Of a stretch of DNA of 64,000 bases, positions 14,267 to 22,712 are shown piece after piece. The notes below the pieces were generated by a model. It saw nothing but the letters and a program-made list of their open reading frames with translations. It had not been told where the DNA came from and made no database searches. Where the stretch lies: assembly GCF_900107925.1 (NCBI RefSeq), contig NZ_FNUJ01000015.1, positions 124,001 to 188,000 on the forward strand, given 5' to 3'. How positions within the stretch are numbered: position 1 is the first letter of the stretch; each line of letters begins with the position of its first letter. A program made the position numbers and the translations under genes. Source of the stretch: Amycolatopsis pretoriensis. Lineage in GTDB: Bacteria > Actinomycetota > Actinomycetes > Mycobacteriales > Pseudonocardiaceae.

Positions 14267-16345
14267 TCAGCGGGCCCGCATTCGGTGCCGGTACAGCAGC
14301 CACACGAAATACGGCGCCCCGATGATCGCCGTCATCAACCCCGCCGGGAGCTGGCCCGGGGCGATCACCGTTCTGCCCAGCGCGTCCGCCGCGCACACCA
14401 GGATCGCGCCCAGCAGCGCCGCCGCCGGCAGCAACCTGGCGTGCCTGCTGCCCACCACCGCGCGAGCCGCGTGCGGCGCCACCAAGCCAACGAAACTCAG
14501 CACCCCGATTCCCGCCACCGCCGCGCCGGTCAGCAGCACCGCGCACGACAGCAGCAGCAACCGCGACCGCCCCACCGGCACGCCCAGCACCCGCGGCGTC
14601 TCCTCGTCCAAGGACAGCAGATCGAGCTCGCGCCGCATGCGGACCAGCACCGGTGCCACCAGCAGCACCGCCAGCCCCATCGGTACCAGGTGCGTGAACG
14701 TGCGGCCGTACGTCGAGCCGCCCAGCCACGTCAGCGCCTTCGTCTCGTTCCACGGGTCGGACAGCGTGATCAGCAACGTCACCAACGCCTGCGCTGCCGC
14801 GTGCACGCCGAAGCCGATCAGCACCAGGCGTTCGCTGGTGAACCCGCCGCGCGCGGCCACCGCGAAGACCACCGTCATCGCCAGGGCGGCACCCAGGCCC
14901 GCGGACCCCGTCAACGTCCAGAACCCGACCCCGGACACCAGCGTGATCACGGCGACCGCGCCCAGCCCTGCCCCACCGACCACCCCGATCATCCCCGGTT
15001 CGGCCAGCGGGTTGCGGGCGACTGCCTGGGTGAGCGCGCCGCCCAGGGCCAGCGCCGCGCCCGCCAGCAGCGCGGCCACCACGCGGGGGACGCGCGTGTC
15101 CAGCACACCGGTCACCAGCGGGCCCGCCTGGCCGGTCACCCAGTTGACGACGTCACCCAGCAACAGCTTCGCGTCCCCGAGCAGGACCGCTCCCACGGCG
15201 ACGCCGACCGCCACCAACGCCAGCACGCCCAGCACCACCCGGTACCGGAGCGCGCTCACCCCGCCGCGCGCGCCGGCCGCCGGAGGTTCGGCGGTCGCGG
15301 ACGTGATCCGGGCGCCGCGGGCCAGGACCACGAGGAACAGCGCGCCGAGGATCGTCGTCACGACGCCGGTCGGCACCTCCAACGCCCGCTGCGGGCTGAT
15401 GATCGTGCGCAGCAGCACGTCGGCGCCCAGCAGGAGCGCCGCCCCCAGCGCCGCGGAAACCGGGAGCAGCGCGGCGTGCCGGTGCAGGCCCGGCACCGCG
15501 GACGCCAGTAACCGGGCCAGGGCCGGCGCGGCGAGGCCGACGAACCCGATCGGACCGGCCAGCGTCACCGCCGCCGCGGCCAGCAGCACGGCCAGCCCGA
15601 TCGCGGCGACGCGTGTCCGTCCGATGTGGATACCCAGGGCCCGCGCGTGGTCGTCGCCGACGTGGATGAGGTCGAGCCGCCGGGCCATCGCGAGCAACGC
15701 GGCCACCGCCACGCCGACGAGCGGGCCGAGCGTGCGGACGCCCCGCAACCCGTTCTGCTCCAGCGATCCCTCGCCCCAGGCGAACAGGCCGCGGGTTTCC
15801 TGGGAGTACAGCAACAGCAGGACCTGGGTCACCGAGACCAGCGCCAGCGCGATCGCCGTGCCCGCGAGCACCAGCCGCACGATCCCGGTGCCGCCGGTGC
15901 CGGACAGCGCGAGCACGACCGCCGCCGCGGCGAGGCCGCCCGCGAACGCGACACCGGTCGCGCCGAGCAGCGGCAGCGAGACGCCGAACGCCGCGACGGC
16001 GACCACCGCGAGGTGCGCACCGGCGTTGACGGCGAGCGTGTCCGGCGACGCCAACGTGTTGCGGGACACCGATTGCAGCACCGCGCCGGCCACGCCGAGC
16101 GCGGCCCCGACGACCAGAGCCGCGAGCAGCCGCGGCAGCCGCGACTCGAGGACCACGGCGGTCGTGTCGCCGGTCGCGCCGCCGAACACGAGCCGCAGCA
16201 CGTCGAGCGCGTCCAGGTTCGCGGTGCCCTGTGTCAGGTGCACCGCCGAACCCAGCAGGAGCACGGCGGCGAGCCCGGTCCCCAGCAGGGTGAGCCGCCC
16301 GTGGCGCCGGACGGCGGCCACGGGCGGCTCGGTGAGGGTGGCCAC
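14267..16345 (-). CDS. Iron-siderophore ABC transporter permease, fused FecCD dimer
   Basis: A 692-residue integral membrane protein made of two BtuC/FecCD-type permease units fused head to tail, as in FhuB. Unit 1 (residues about 20-345) includes VVGAALGVAGAVLQSVSRNTLASPDTLAVNAGA and GPIGFVGLAAPALARLL. Unit 2 (about 355-690) repeats the same pattern with LLAGAALALGGALTQAVARNPLAEPGMIGVVGGAGLG and SFVGLVAPHAARAVVG. Each unit should contribute about ten helices, and one polypeptide replaces the usual homodimer or heterodimer. The GTG start shares a base with the TAG stop of the upstream lipoprotein gene (TAGTG), indicating translational coupling. It is part of the iron-box operon and should import a ferric siderophore with the proteins encoded at 16345 and 17354. 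Confidence 0.93.
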   Translation of the reverse strand: MATLTEPPVAAVRRHGRLTLLGTGLAAVLLLGSAVHLTQGTANLDALDVLRLVFGGATGDTTAVVLESRLPRLLAALVVGAALGVAGAVLQSVSRNTLASPDTLAVNAGAHLAVVAVAAFGVSLPLLGATGVAFAGGLAAAAVVLALSGTGGTGIVRLVLAGTAIALALVSVTQVLLLLYSQETRGLFAWGEGSLEQNGLRGVRTLGPLVGVAVAALLAMARRLDLIHVGDDHARALGIHIGRTRVAAIGLAVLLAAAAVTLAGPIGFVGLAAPALARLLASAVPGLHRHAALLPVSAALGAALLLGADVLLRTIISPQRALEVPTGVVTTILGALFLVVLARGARITSATAEPPAAGARGGVSALRYRVVLGVLALVAVGVAVGAVLLGDAKLLLGDVVNWVTGQAGPLVTGVLDTRVPRVVAALLAGAALALGGALTQAVARNPLAEPGMIGVVGGAGLGAVAVITLVSGVGFWTLTGSAGLGAALAMTVVFAVAARGGFTSERLVLIGFGVHAAAQALVTLLITLSDPWNETKALTWLGGSTYGRTFTHLVPMGLAVLLVAPVLVRMRRELDLLSLDEETPRVLGVPVGRSRLLLLSCAVLLTGAAVAGIGVLSFVGLVAPHAARAVVGSRHARLLPAAALLGAILVCAADALGRTVIAPGQLPAGLMTAIIGAPYFVWLLYRHRMRAR

Positions 16346-17322
16346 TAGCCCTTCAGGGCGGCGACGGCGGCGTCGACGAACTGCGCCATGGACTTGGGCC
16401 CGCCGAACATCCACAGGGAGTCCGGGAAGCGGTGCACCTTGCCGCTCTTGACGAACGCGAGGTTCTGCCAGATCGCGTTGCCGGCCAGCTGCTGCTGGTA
16501 CGGGTCGCCGTCGGCGTTGTTCGCGATGTACCAGAACCGCACGTCGGGCAGCTTGGTCAGGCCTTCGACGTCGGCCTGCCCGAGCCCGTAGGTGGGGTCG
16601 CCGTCCATCGGCCACGCGGTGTCCAGGCCGAGCCGCCCGAACACCGCGGACACCAGCGCGCCCTTGGTGTAGGGCCGGATGCTGACCGAGCCGGACGTGA
16701 CGTAGGCGTCGGAGAACGCGACCTTCTGACCGGCGGCGCCGAGCTTCTCCACCTCGGCCTGGCCCGCAGTGAGCTTCTGCTCGAACTCGGACTTCAGCTG
16801 CGCGGCCCGGGTTTCGGTGCCGGTGGCCTTCGCGATGACGTCCAGGCCGGCGTACATCCCGGCGACCGGGTCCTTGGCGTCACCGCCGTTGATGACGAGC
16901 ACCGGCACCTTCGCCTCGATCTGCTCGAGCGCGCCTTCGGTCACGCTGTCGGTGACGACCACCAGGTCCAGCCCCAGCGAACCGAGCGTGTCGAGGCTCG
17001 GCTCGCCGCGGGTGCCGATGTCCTTCGGGGTGCCGTCGAGCGGGGCGGCGCTCGCCCACTGGCCGTAACCCTTGATGTCCGACACGCCGACCGGCATGAC
17101 GCCGAGCGACACGAGGTGCTCGACGGCGTTCCACTCGGTCGCCGCGACGCGCTTGGCCGGGTGCGGCAGCTTGACTTCCTTGCCCCGCGAGTCGACGACC
17201 GTGACCGGGCCGGCGCCGCTCGTGGCGGCCGCGTTGCTGGTGGGCTCCTCGGTGGTGCCGCAGGCGGCCACGAAGAACGTGGCGGCCGCGGACAGGCCGA
17301 GGAGCATCCGGGTGATCCGCAT
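16345..17322 (-). CDS. Iron-siderophore substrate-binding lipoprotein
   Basis: A 325-residue periplasmic-binding-type lipoprotein. Residues 1-21 are a lipoprotein signal with lipobox FVAAC (Cys21 is the lipid-modified residue). The mature part has the FecB/FepB type features: VVDSRGKEVKLPHPAKRVAATEWNAVEHLVSLG, then the hinge region LGLDLVVVTDSV, and a second lobe ending in WMFGGPKSMAQFVDAAVAAL. It should bind a ferric siderophore at the outer face and hand it to the fused permease. It is the second gene of the operon, 31 bp after the ATPase gene and overlapping the permease by one base. Confidence 0.93.
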   Translation of the reverse strand: MRITRMLLGLSAAATFFVAACGTTEEPTSNAAATSGAGPVTVVDSRGKEVKLPHPAKRVAATEWNAVEHLVSLGVMPVGVSDIKGYGQWASAAPLDGTPKDIGTRGEPSLDTLGSLGLDLVVVTDSVTEGALEQIEAKVPVLVINGGDAKDPVAGMYAGLDVIAKATGTETRAAQLKSEFEQKLTAGQAEVEKLGAAGQKVAFSDAYVTSGSVSIRPYTKGALVSAVFGRLGLDTAWPMDGDPTYGLGQADVEGLTKLPDVRFWYIANNADGDPYQQQLAGNAIWQNLAFVKSGKVHRFPDSLWMFGGPKSMAQFVDAAVAALKG

Positions 17323-17353
17323 GTTTCTCCTGTTTTCGATGGGTCAGGCCAGC

Positions 17354-18181
17354 TCAGACCAGCGCGGTGTCGTTGAAGCGGCCGACCGCGCGGGTGTGGA
17401 TCCGGCCGTCGGCCGGGTCGAGCGCCACGTCCACGCGGATGCCGTAGGCCCGCGTGAGGTTTTCGGCGGTGAGCACGTCGGCGGGGGAGCCGTCGGCGGT
17501 GACCCGGCCGGCCTCCAGCAGCAGCACCCGGTCGGCGACCGCCGCGGCCTGGTCGAGGTCGTGCAGCACCACGCCGACCCCGACGCCGTGCCGGTCGGCG
17601 AGGTCGCGGACGACGTCGAGGATCTCCACCTGGTAGCGCAGGTCGAGGAACGTCGTGGGCTCGTCGAGCAGCAGCAGCGCGGTGTCCTGGGCCAGGCAGC
17701 TCGCGAGCCAGACCCGCTGCGCCTGCCCGCCGGAGAGGGCCTGCACCGGCCGGTCGGCGAGCGCGGCCAGCCCGGTCAGCTCCAGTGCGCGCGCGACGGC
17801 CGCCGGGCCTTCGGGGTCGCGGCCGCCCCAGCGGGACCGGTGCGGGTGCCGGCCGAACTCGACCAGCTCCCGCACGCTCACCCCGCCCGGCGCGCTCCGC
17901 TGCTGCGACAGCAAGGTGATCCGCTTGGCGATGTCCTTTCCGGACAGTGCCCGCAGGTCGGCGCCGTCGGCGAAGGTGACCGACCCGGCGACCGGCGGGT
18001 GCAGCCGCGCCAGCGCGCGCAGCAGCGTCGACTTCCCGCTGCCGTTCGGGCCGATCAACGCGGTCACGGAGCCGGCGCGCAACGAGACGGACGCGGAGCG
18101 CACGACGACGTCGCGGCCGTAGGCGACATCGATCTCGCGGGCGTGGACACCGGTATCGGCGCGATGGGGGACGTCAGGCAC
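17354..18181 (-). CDS. Iron-siderophore ABC transporter ATPase
   Basis: A 275-residue ATP-binding subunit of the FepC/FhuC type. Walker A is GPNGSGKST (residues 44-52), a Q-loop follows in ITLLSQQ, the signature is LSGGQAQR (near 148), Walker B is LLLLDEP and the switch His is in VVLHDLDQA. It powers the siderophore importer with the two genes downstream. The start is a GTG with no Shine-Dalgarno; a 19-bp iron box ends eleven bases before it, so the message is probably leaderless or nearly so. A later in-frame GTG (in TGVHAREID) is a less likely start. Confidence 0.93.
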   Translation of the reverse strand: MPDVPHRADTGVHAREIDVAYGRDVVVRSASVSLRAGSVTALIGPNGSGKSTLLRALARLHPPVAGSVTFADGADLRALSGKDIAKRITLLSQQRSAPGGVSVRELVEFGRHPHRSRWGGRDPEGPAAVARALELTGLAALADRPVQALSGGQAQRVWLASCLAQDTALLLLDEPTTFLDLRYQVEILDVVRDLADRHGVGVGVVLHDLDQAAAVADRVLLLEAGRVTADGSPADVLTAENLTRAYGIRVDVALDPADGRIHTRAVGRFNDTALV

Positions 18182-18191
18182 GCGAGAACGA

Positions 18192-18210
18192 TAAGGTCAG
18201 CCTTACCTAA
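18192..18210. promoter_or_regulatory. IdeR/DmdR-type iron box
   Basis: TAAGGTCAGCCTTACCTAA (read on the minus strand TTAGGTAAGGCTGACCTTA) matches the 19-base IdeR/DmdR1 consensus TTAGGTTAGGCTAACCTAA at 16 positions. It covers the expected promoter of the siderophore-import operon starting at 18181, so these genes should be repressed when Fe(II) is plentiful. Confidence 0.88.
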
Positions 18211-18393
18211 CTACAAGGTGGCGGACAGCACACCACCCCCTGAACCGGGCGGCCAACGCGCGAAAACGCCGCGGTCCGGTTAGCGTCCGTGGGGCAGGCC
18301 GGTGCGCCCCTCCCCCCTCGGCGCATCGGCCTGCTCCAGCCCACCTGCTTCGAGCGCATGTCGGAACGGGCCCGCGCGGCTGCGAAGCCCGCG
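18211..18393. other. Intergenic spacer upstream of the iron operon
   Basis: About 180 bp between the iron box and the end of the next minus-strand gene. No coding frame with protein-like composition and no strong terminator with a T-run was seen. Confidence 0.4.
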
Positions 18394-18744
18394 TCACCGG
18401 TTCCCGGCGAAGAACTCCGCCGCCCACCGGTAGGCCATCGCGCAGGCCTCGGCTTCGGTGGTCCTGAGGTGTTCGACGACCTCGCCACCCACCCACAGCA
18501 TCAGCGCGACCGCGCCCGGCCGGATCGGGGTCAGCCCGATGAGCCGGCTGTGCCCGTCGCGCTCGAGGACGCGTTCGGCGGTGAGCCACTGCCCGGTCGT
18601 GCCGGTGCGCGTGACCGTCCACGCCGGATCGGCGCCGAGTTCGGCCACCGATCGGGGAACGAGCTCGTCGTGCACGTCCAACCACCCCTCGTCCGGTGAT
18701 CCGAAGATGAATCCCAGGTTAACAACGCCCGGTCCGGCGGGCAT
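18394..18744 (-). CDS. Hypothetical protein, 116 residues
   Basis: A short soluble protein that I do not recognise. It contains VNLGFIFGSPDEGWLDVHDELVP near the start, a TWTVTRTGTTGQWL-like strand pattern (seen as AWTVTRTGTTGQWLTAERVLERDG) and ends with the helix AEACAMAYRWAAEFFAGN. There is no signal peptide or membrane helix. No ribosome site is visible before the ATG at 18744. The strand-turn pattern suggests an alpha/beta fold of about 110 residues with a final amphipathic helix. It is divergent from the hypothetical gene at 18794. Coding status rests on plausible composition, so confidence is moderate. Confidence 0.55.
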   Translation of the reverse strand: MPAGPGVVNLGFIFGSPDEGWLDVHDELVPRSVAELGADPAWTVTRTGTTGQWLTAERVLERDGHSRLIGLTPIRPGAVALMLWVGGEVVEHLRTTEAEACAMAYRWAAEFFAGNR

Positions 18745-18793
18745 GATCCACTACGCTGGCCGGACCTGGGGGCCACGACCGCAGGGAGCTGTC

Positions 18794-19231
18794 ATGCCGA
18801 CCCTCACGACGGTGGCCGGCTGGACGATCACCGCGTCCGGCGACACCGCGACGTTCACGCACGCCGCCGGCGGTTTCCGGGCGCCCCGCGTGTGGAGCGG
18901 CCGCGGGCTGGCGATCGCCGAGGCCGACCTCGCGTCGATCGACAAGGCGCTGGGCGAGGTGCTGAAGCTGCCGGTCTACTGGCTGGCCCGGGCCCGGCGC
19001 CGGGACAGCGGAGCCGGGGACGCGGCGGTGTGGTCGGAGCCGCGGTACGACCCGGACGACGAGTTCGTGTACCTGGCCGGACCGTGCCGGGCCGAGGAGG
19101 CCCCGGGGTACCGGCCGGCTTCGGCGTTCGTCGTCGACCTGGTCCACCTGCGGGGGCTGCGGATCCGGATCGCCGCCTACCGCGCGGCGACCGGCGTGGA
19201 ACGTCCGGGCCGGGCCGGTCGGGCAGGGTAG
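18794..19231 (+). CDS. Hypothetical protein, 145 residues
   Basis: The ATG is preceded by AGGGAGC. The protein begins with two short beta strands (LTTVAGWTITASGDTATFTHAAGGFRAP) that look like a small sandwich. A helical stretch (EADLASIDKALGEVLKLPVYWLARARRR) and a strand-rich end (SAFVVDLVHLRGLRIRIAAYRAATG) follow. There is no signal peptide. I do not recognise a family or function. It is followed after 76 bp by the GH27-like gene, which has its own ribosome site. Confidence 0.65.
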   Translation: MPTLTTVAGWTITASGDTATFTHAAGGFRAPRVWSGRGLAIAEADLASIDKALGEVLKLPVYWLARARRRDSGAGDAAVWSEPRYDPDDEFVYLAGPCRAEEAPGYRPASAFVVDLVHLRGLRIRIAAYRAATGVERPGRAGRAG

Positions 19232-19307
19232 TTTTGCCCGTCTTGACCTCCGTCGCGCCGCGGGGCAATCCTGGGAGTCTTGTCCGCTTTTCCCGGAGGG
19301 GGAAACG

Positions 19308-21251
19308 ATGCGACGGCTCCTCGTGCTTTTCTGCGCCCTTTTCCTGACGGTCACCGCCGTCCCCGCGTGGGCCGATCCGGCGCCCGACCCGGTTCCCGGC
19401 GAGAGACCCCCGCTGGGGATCACCTGGGCGACTGGGGATCCCTACTGCCTCTACCAGCTCGGCGAGGACGCCGTGAAGGCCGCGGCCGACCAGCTCGTCT
19501 CCTCCGGGCTGCGGGACGCCGGTTACGAATACGTCATGCTCGGCGACTGCTGGCAGGCCGCCCAGCGCGACGCCGCCGGCAAGCTCACGCCCCGCCCGAG
19601 CTTCTCCTCCGACATCCCGGCGCTGGTCGGCTACGTCCACGAACGCGGGCTCAAGATCGGGTTCTACAGCGGCACGGGCGCGAAGACCTGCAGTGCCTAC
19701 CCGGCGGCCGGCTCGCTCGACCACGAGGACATCGACGCGCAGACCTTCGCCGCCTGGGGCGCGGACTACCTGCGCTACGACACCTGTTACAGCGTCAACG
19801 GTGACGCGCCCGCGCGCGTGAAGAAGATGGCCGACGCCCTCAAGCGCACCGGCCGGCCGATCACCCTCGAGGTCGACGACTACGACCGCGACCAGAGCCC
19901 GTGGCTGTGGGCCCGGGCGTCCGGCGCGCAGGTCTGGCGCACCTACCAGAACGCGACCTTCGGCTTCGGCTACTCGACCGGCAGCCTCGACAAGCAGTAC
20001 GGCCTGGCCGGCTACAACGGCCCGGGCGGCTGGAACATGCCCGGCTCCTTCACCTTCAGCTACCTCGACACCGCCGAGCGCCAGGCCAAACTGGGGCTGT
20101 GGGCCGTGCTCAACGCGCCGCTGGTGGCCGACATGGCGCTCGCGGCCGACGTCACGCTCCCGGCCGCCGAAATGAGCAACCCCGACATCATCGCCGTCGA
20201 CCGGGACTGGGCGGGCGTCGGCGGGCACAAGGTCCGCGACACCGGCTGGACCGAGGTGTGGACGAAACCGATGTCCGACGGCTCGGCCGTGCTCGTGCTG
20301 TTCAACCGCGGCGAGCTGGCCGCCCCGATCACGACGTCCGTGGCCGACGCCGGGCTCCCCGCCGCGGCCGGGTACCGCGTGCGCGACCTGTGGACCGGCG
20401 ACGAGACCGAGACGACCGGCGCGCTCGGCGGCACCGTCGGGCGGCACGCCGCCACCGTGCTGCGCGTCTGGCCCACCGCGCCGGCCGCCGCGCCGCGGAC
20501 GTCGCTGACCGTCGACCTGCCCGACTCCGTGCCGCCGGCCCAGCCGGTCACCGCCACGGTCCGGTTCACCAACGCCGGTTCGACGCCGGTCACGGCCGCA
20601 CACCTGCAGCTGACCGCGCCCGCGCAGTGGCAGTTCGACAGTCCCGCCGACGCGGTCACCGGCACCGTCGCCCCCGGTGCCACGTGGGAGACCGCGGTGA
20701 CGCTGCACCCGGTGTCGACCGCCACCCAGCCGTTCAAGATGCCGGCCACGGTGTCGTACACGACCACGCAAGGCGCGCGCACCGCAACCGCGTCGGCCGA
20801 AGCGCCGCTCATGCTCGCGCCGAACCCGCCCTACACCAACGGGTTGCTCAACACGCAGCCGTGGATCTCCACCGAGAACGGCCTCGGCCCGGTCGAGCGC
20901 GACAGCACCGACAACGGCCACCCGCTCACGATCAACGGCAAGACCGACGCGCACGGCGGCCTGGGCGCGCACGCGCCGTCGGTCGTCCGGTACTACCTCG
21001 GCGGCAAGTGCAAGCAGTTCACCGCCACCGTGGGCGTCGACGACCGCGGTCCGGACGGGACGCTCGGGTTCCGGGTCATCGGCGACGGCGTCGAGCTGGA
21101 GGCCACGGGCGACCTGCGGCACGGCGACGCCGCGCAGCACCTGGTCGTGCCGGTGACGGGTGTGCAGGTGCTGGCGCTCGCCGTCGACGACGCGGGGGAC
21201 GGCTCCGCCGGTGACTGGGGCGACTGGCTGTCGCCGTACCTCAGCTGCTGA
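19308..21251 (+). CDS. Secreted GH27-like (alpha-galactosidase family) protein with NPCBM domain, altered active site
   Basis: A 647-residue exported protein with a signal peptide (1-22, ending AWA). It has a GH27-type barrel (about 33-310), a C-terminal beta domain, a NEW3-like linker domain (about 395-490) and an NPCBM sugar-binding domain (about 505-645). The family pattern is clear from GYEYVMLGDCW, the nucleophile strand LRYDTC (Asp158) and GPGGWNMPG, followed by a helix resembling the family's SLWALMNAPL region (LGLWAVLNAPLVA). Several catalytic positions deviate. The LDDCW motif reads LGDCW, and WNDPDM reads WNMPGS. The general acid/base Asp, normally four residues after the Arg of WR, is Asn215 in WRTYQN. 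It may have altered or lost activity. GGAGGGGG precedes the ATG. Confidence 0.85.
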   Translation: MRRLLVLFCALFLTVTAVPAWADPAPDPVPGERPPLGITWATGDPYCLYQLGEDAVKAAADQLVSSGLRDAGYEYVMLGDCWQAAQRDAAGKLTPRPSFSSDIPALVGYVHERGLKIGFYSGTGAKTCSAYPAAGSLDHEDIDAQTFAAWGADYLRYDTCYSVNGDAPARVKKMADALKRTGRPITLEVDDYDRDQSPWLWARASGAQVWRTYQNATFGFGYSTGSLDKQYGLAGYNGPGGWNMPGSFTFSYLDTAERQAKLGLWAVLNAPLVADMALAADVTLPAAEMSNPDIIAVDRDWAGVGGHKVRDTGWTEVWTKPMSDGSAVLVLFNRGELAAPITTSVADAGLPAAAGYRVRDLWTGDETETTGALGGTVGRHAATVLRVWPTAPAAAPRTSLTVDLPDSVPPAQPVTATVRFTNAGSTPVTAAHLQLTAPAQWQFDSPADAVTGTVAPGATWETAVTLHPVSTATQPFKMPATVSYTTTQGARTATASAEAPLMLAPNPPYTNGLLNTQPWISTENGLGPVERDSTDNGHPLTINGKTDAHGGLGAHAPSVVRYYLGGKCKQFTATVGVDDRGPDGTLGFRVIGDGVELEATGDLRHGDAAQHLVVPVTGVQVLALAVDDAGDGSAGDWGDWLSPYLSC

Positions 21252-21324
21252 CGTCCCCGGCCGGGCCGGACGCCACGTGCCAGACTGGTGGCCTGTCCGG
21301 CCCGGCCAGGGGAAAGGGGACCGC

Positions 21325-21960
21325 GTGACCGTGCCTCTGCGCGGCGTCAGCACGCGCGACGCCCTCGTCGCGGAGATCCGCCGGCACATCCTCGGCGGCG
21401 ACCTCAAGCCGGGGGAGCCGCTCACGGAGGTCGGCTTGGCGGCCATGTTCGGCGTCGCCCGGCCGACCGTCCGCTCGGCCCTGCAGGAACTGCTCGCCCG
21501 CAACCTCGCCGAGCGGTCGGCCGGGCGCTCGCTGCGGGTTCCGGTGTTCACCGCGGACGACGTCCGGGACCTGTTCTTCGTCCGCACGCCGCTCGAGCTC
21601 GAGGCGGTCCGGCGGATCGTCACCGAGCGGCGTCCGGTCGTCGCCGCCGAAGCCGGGCTCGCCGCGATGGAAGCCCTCGCGGCGAGCGCGAGCTGGGGTG
21701 ACCGGGTCGACGCGCACACGCGGTTCCACGTCGCGCTGATCGGCTGCGCGGGCAGCCCGCGGCTCGACCGGCTCTACCCGGCGATGCAGGAGGAGATGCA
21801 GCTCTGCCTGGCCCAGCTCAGCGACTCCTACCCGCGGGCGGGCGACCTCGCGGCGGAGCACCGGACGCTGCTGGACGCGGTGCGCTCCGGCGACGAAGAA
21901 CGCGCGGTCACGGCGATGCGTGAGCACCTGCGGCACGCGCTGGACGGGCTGGTCGGCTGA
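21325..21960 (+). CDS. GntR family regulator, FadR (FCD) subgroup
   Basis: A 211-residue repressor-type protein. The winged HTH (residues 10-75) contains LVAEIRRHILGGDLKPGEPL and VARPTVRSALQELLARNLAE. The FCD domain carries DLFFVRTPLELEAVRRI, HTRFHVALIGCAGSPRLDRLY and a final EHRTLLDAVRSGDEERAVTAMREHLRHAL, with the His/Asp residues that usually coordinate a metal. The GTG start follows AAAGGGG. A HAD-type dehalogenase gene begins 25 bp after its stop. Two GT-N3-AC half-sites overlap that gene's -10, so this regulator probably controls its neighbour. Confidence 0.9.
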   Translation: MTVPLRGVSTRDALVAEIRRHILGGDLKPGEPLTEVGLAAMFGVARPTVRSALQELLARNLAERSAGRSLRVPVFTADDVRDLFFVRTPLELEAVRRIVTERRPVVAAEAGLAAMEALAASASWGDRVDAHTRFHVALIGCAGSPRLDRLYPAMQEEMQLCLAQLSDSYPRAGDLAAEHRTLLDAVRSGDEERAVTAMREHLRHALDGLVG

Positions 21961-21968
21961 CGGCCATT

Positions 21969-21984
21969 GTTATACTGTCATACA
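21969..21984 (+). promoter_or_regulatory. Leaderless promoter with tandem GntR-like half-sites
   Basis: GTTATAC (21969-21975) and GTCATAC (21977-21983) are two GT-N3-AC elements in tandem. TATACT at 21971-21976 is a good -10 whose transcription start would fall at about the ATG (21986). Binding of the adjacent GntR protein here would block the dehalogenase gene. Confidence 0.6.
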
Positions 21985-21985
21985 C

Positions 21986-22708
21986 ATGACGGACCTGACG
22001 AGCTTCAAGGCGCTCAGCTTCGACTGCTACGGCACTCTGATCGACTGGGAGGCCGGCATCGCCGCCGTCCTGGCGCCGTGGGCCGCCGAGCGGGGCCTCG
22101 GTCTCTCCGACGAGGAACTGCTGGTCGCCTACGCGGACCACGAGGCCGCCGTCGAACGGGAAGCGCCGGCCACGCTCTATTCGGACGTCCTGGCGGAAGC
22201 GTTCCGCCGCACGGGTGCCGGCCTCGGGGCCGACGTGGGCGACGACTGGGCCCGCCGCCTGGGCGCGTCCGTGCCGGACTGGCCCGCGTTCCCGGACTCG
22301 GCCGACGCCTTGGCGCGGCTCGCCGAGCACTACCGGCTGATCATCCTGTCCAATGTGCACCGCGACGGGTTCGCGGGCAGCAACGAGCGGCTGCGGGGCA
22401 CCTTCGCGGCGATCATCACGGCCGAGGACGTCGGCGCCTACAAGCCCGCCGGGAACCACTTCCGCGCGCTGGACGAGACGTTGCCGTCCTTGGGGGTCGC
22501 CCGCACGGAACTGCTGCACGTGGCGCAAAGCCTGTTCCACGACCACGTGCCGGCGAAGCGCGAAGGGCTGCCGTCGGTGTGGATCAACCGCCGCCACGAC
22601 CGGCCGGGCTGGGGAGCCACGCCCGAGCCGAGCGGCGATTGGTCGTACAGCTTGGAGTTCCCGTCGATGGGTGCTTTTGCGGACGCCGTCGACCAAGCCT
22701 TCGGCTGA
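21986..22708 (+). CDS. HAD-superfamily haloacid dehalogenase, type II
   Basis: A 240-residue HAD hydrolase. Motif I is FDCYGTLID with nucleophile Asp13, motif II is ILSNVHRD, and motif III Lys is in VGAYKPAG. The cap is the small helical type (VLAPWAAERGLGLSDEELLVAYADHEAAVE). The overall layout matches type II haloacid dehalogenases, which hydrolyse 2-haloacids, although many members are phosphatases. It begins at an ATG without a Shine-Dalgarno, ten bases after a TATACT -10, so the transcript is probably leaderless. It lies directly downstream of a GntR regulator and convergent with the acyl-CoA synthetase gene, the two ends being four bases apart. Confidence 0.9.
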   Translation: MTDLTSFKALSFDCYGTLIDWEAGIAAVLAPWAAERGLGLSDEELLVAYADHEAAVEREAPATLYSDVLAEAFRRTGAGLGADVGDDWARRLGASVPDWPAFPDSADALARLAEHYRLIILSNVHRDGFAGSNERLRGTFAAIITAEDVGAYKPAGNHFRALDETLPSLGVARTELLHVAQSLFHDHVPAKREGLPSVWINRRHDRPGWGATPEPSGDWSYSLEFPSMGAFADAVDQAFG

Positions 22709-22712
22709 GACA

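Noticed and set aside
14204..16451. Long plus-strand frames opposite the iron permease
   Set aside because: Composition is Ala/Arg/Ser/Thr-rich without motifs, and the minus strand encodes clear FecCD repeats.
16345..18181. Iron importer considered as part of the NRPS cluster (siderophore uptake for its product)
   Set aside because: It is about 15 kb from the cluster with many unrelated genes between, and the predicted peptide has no catechol or hydroxamate-forming module in the visible part.
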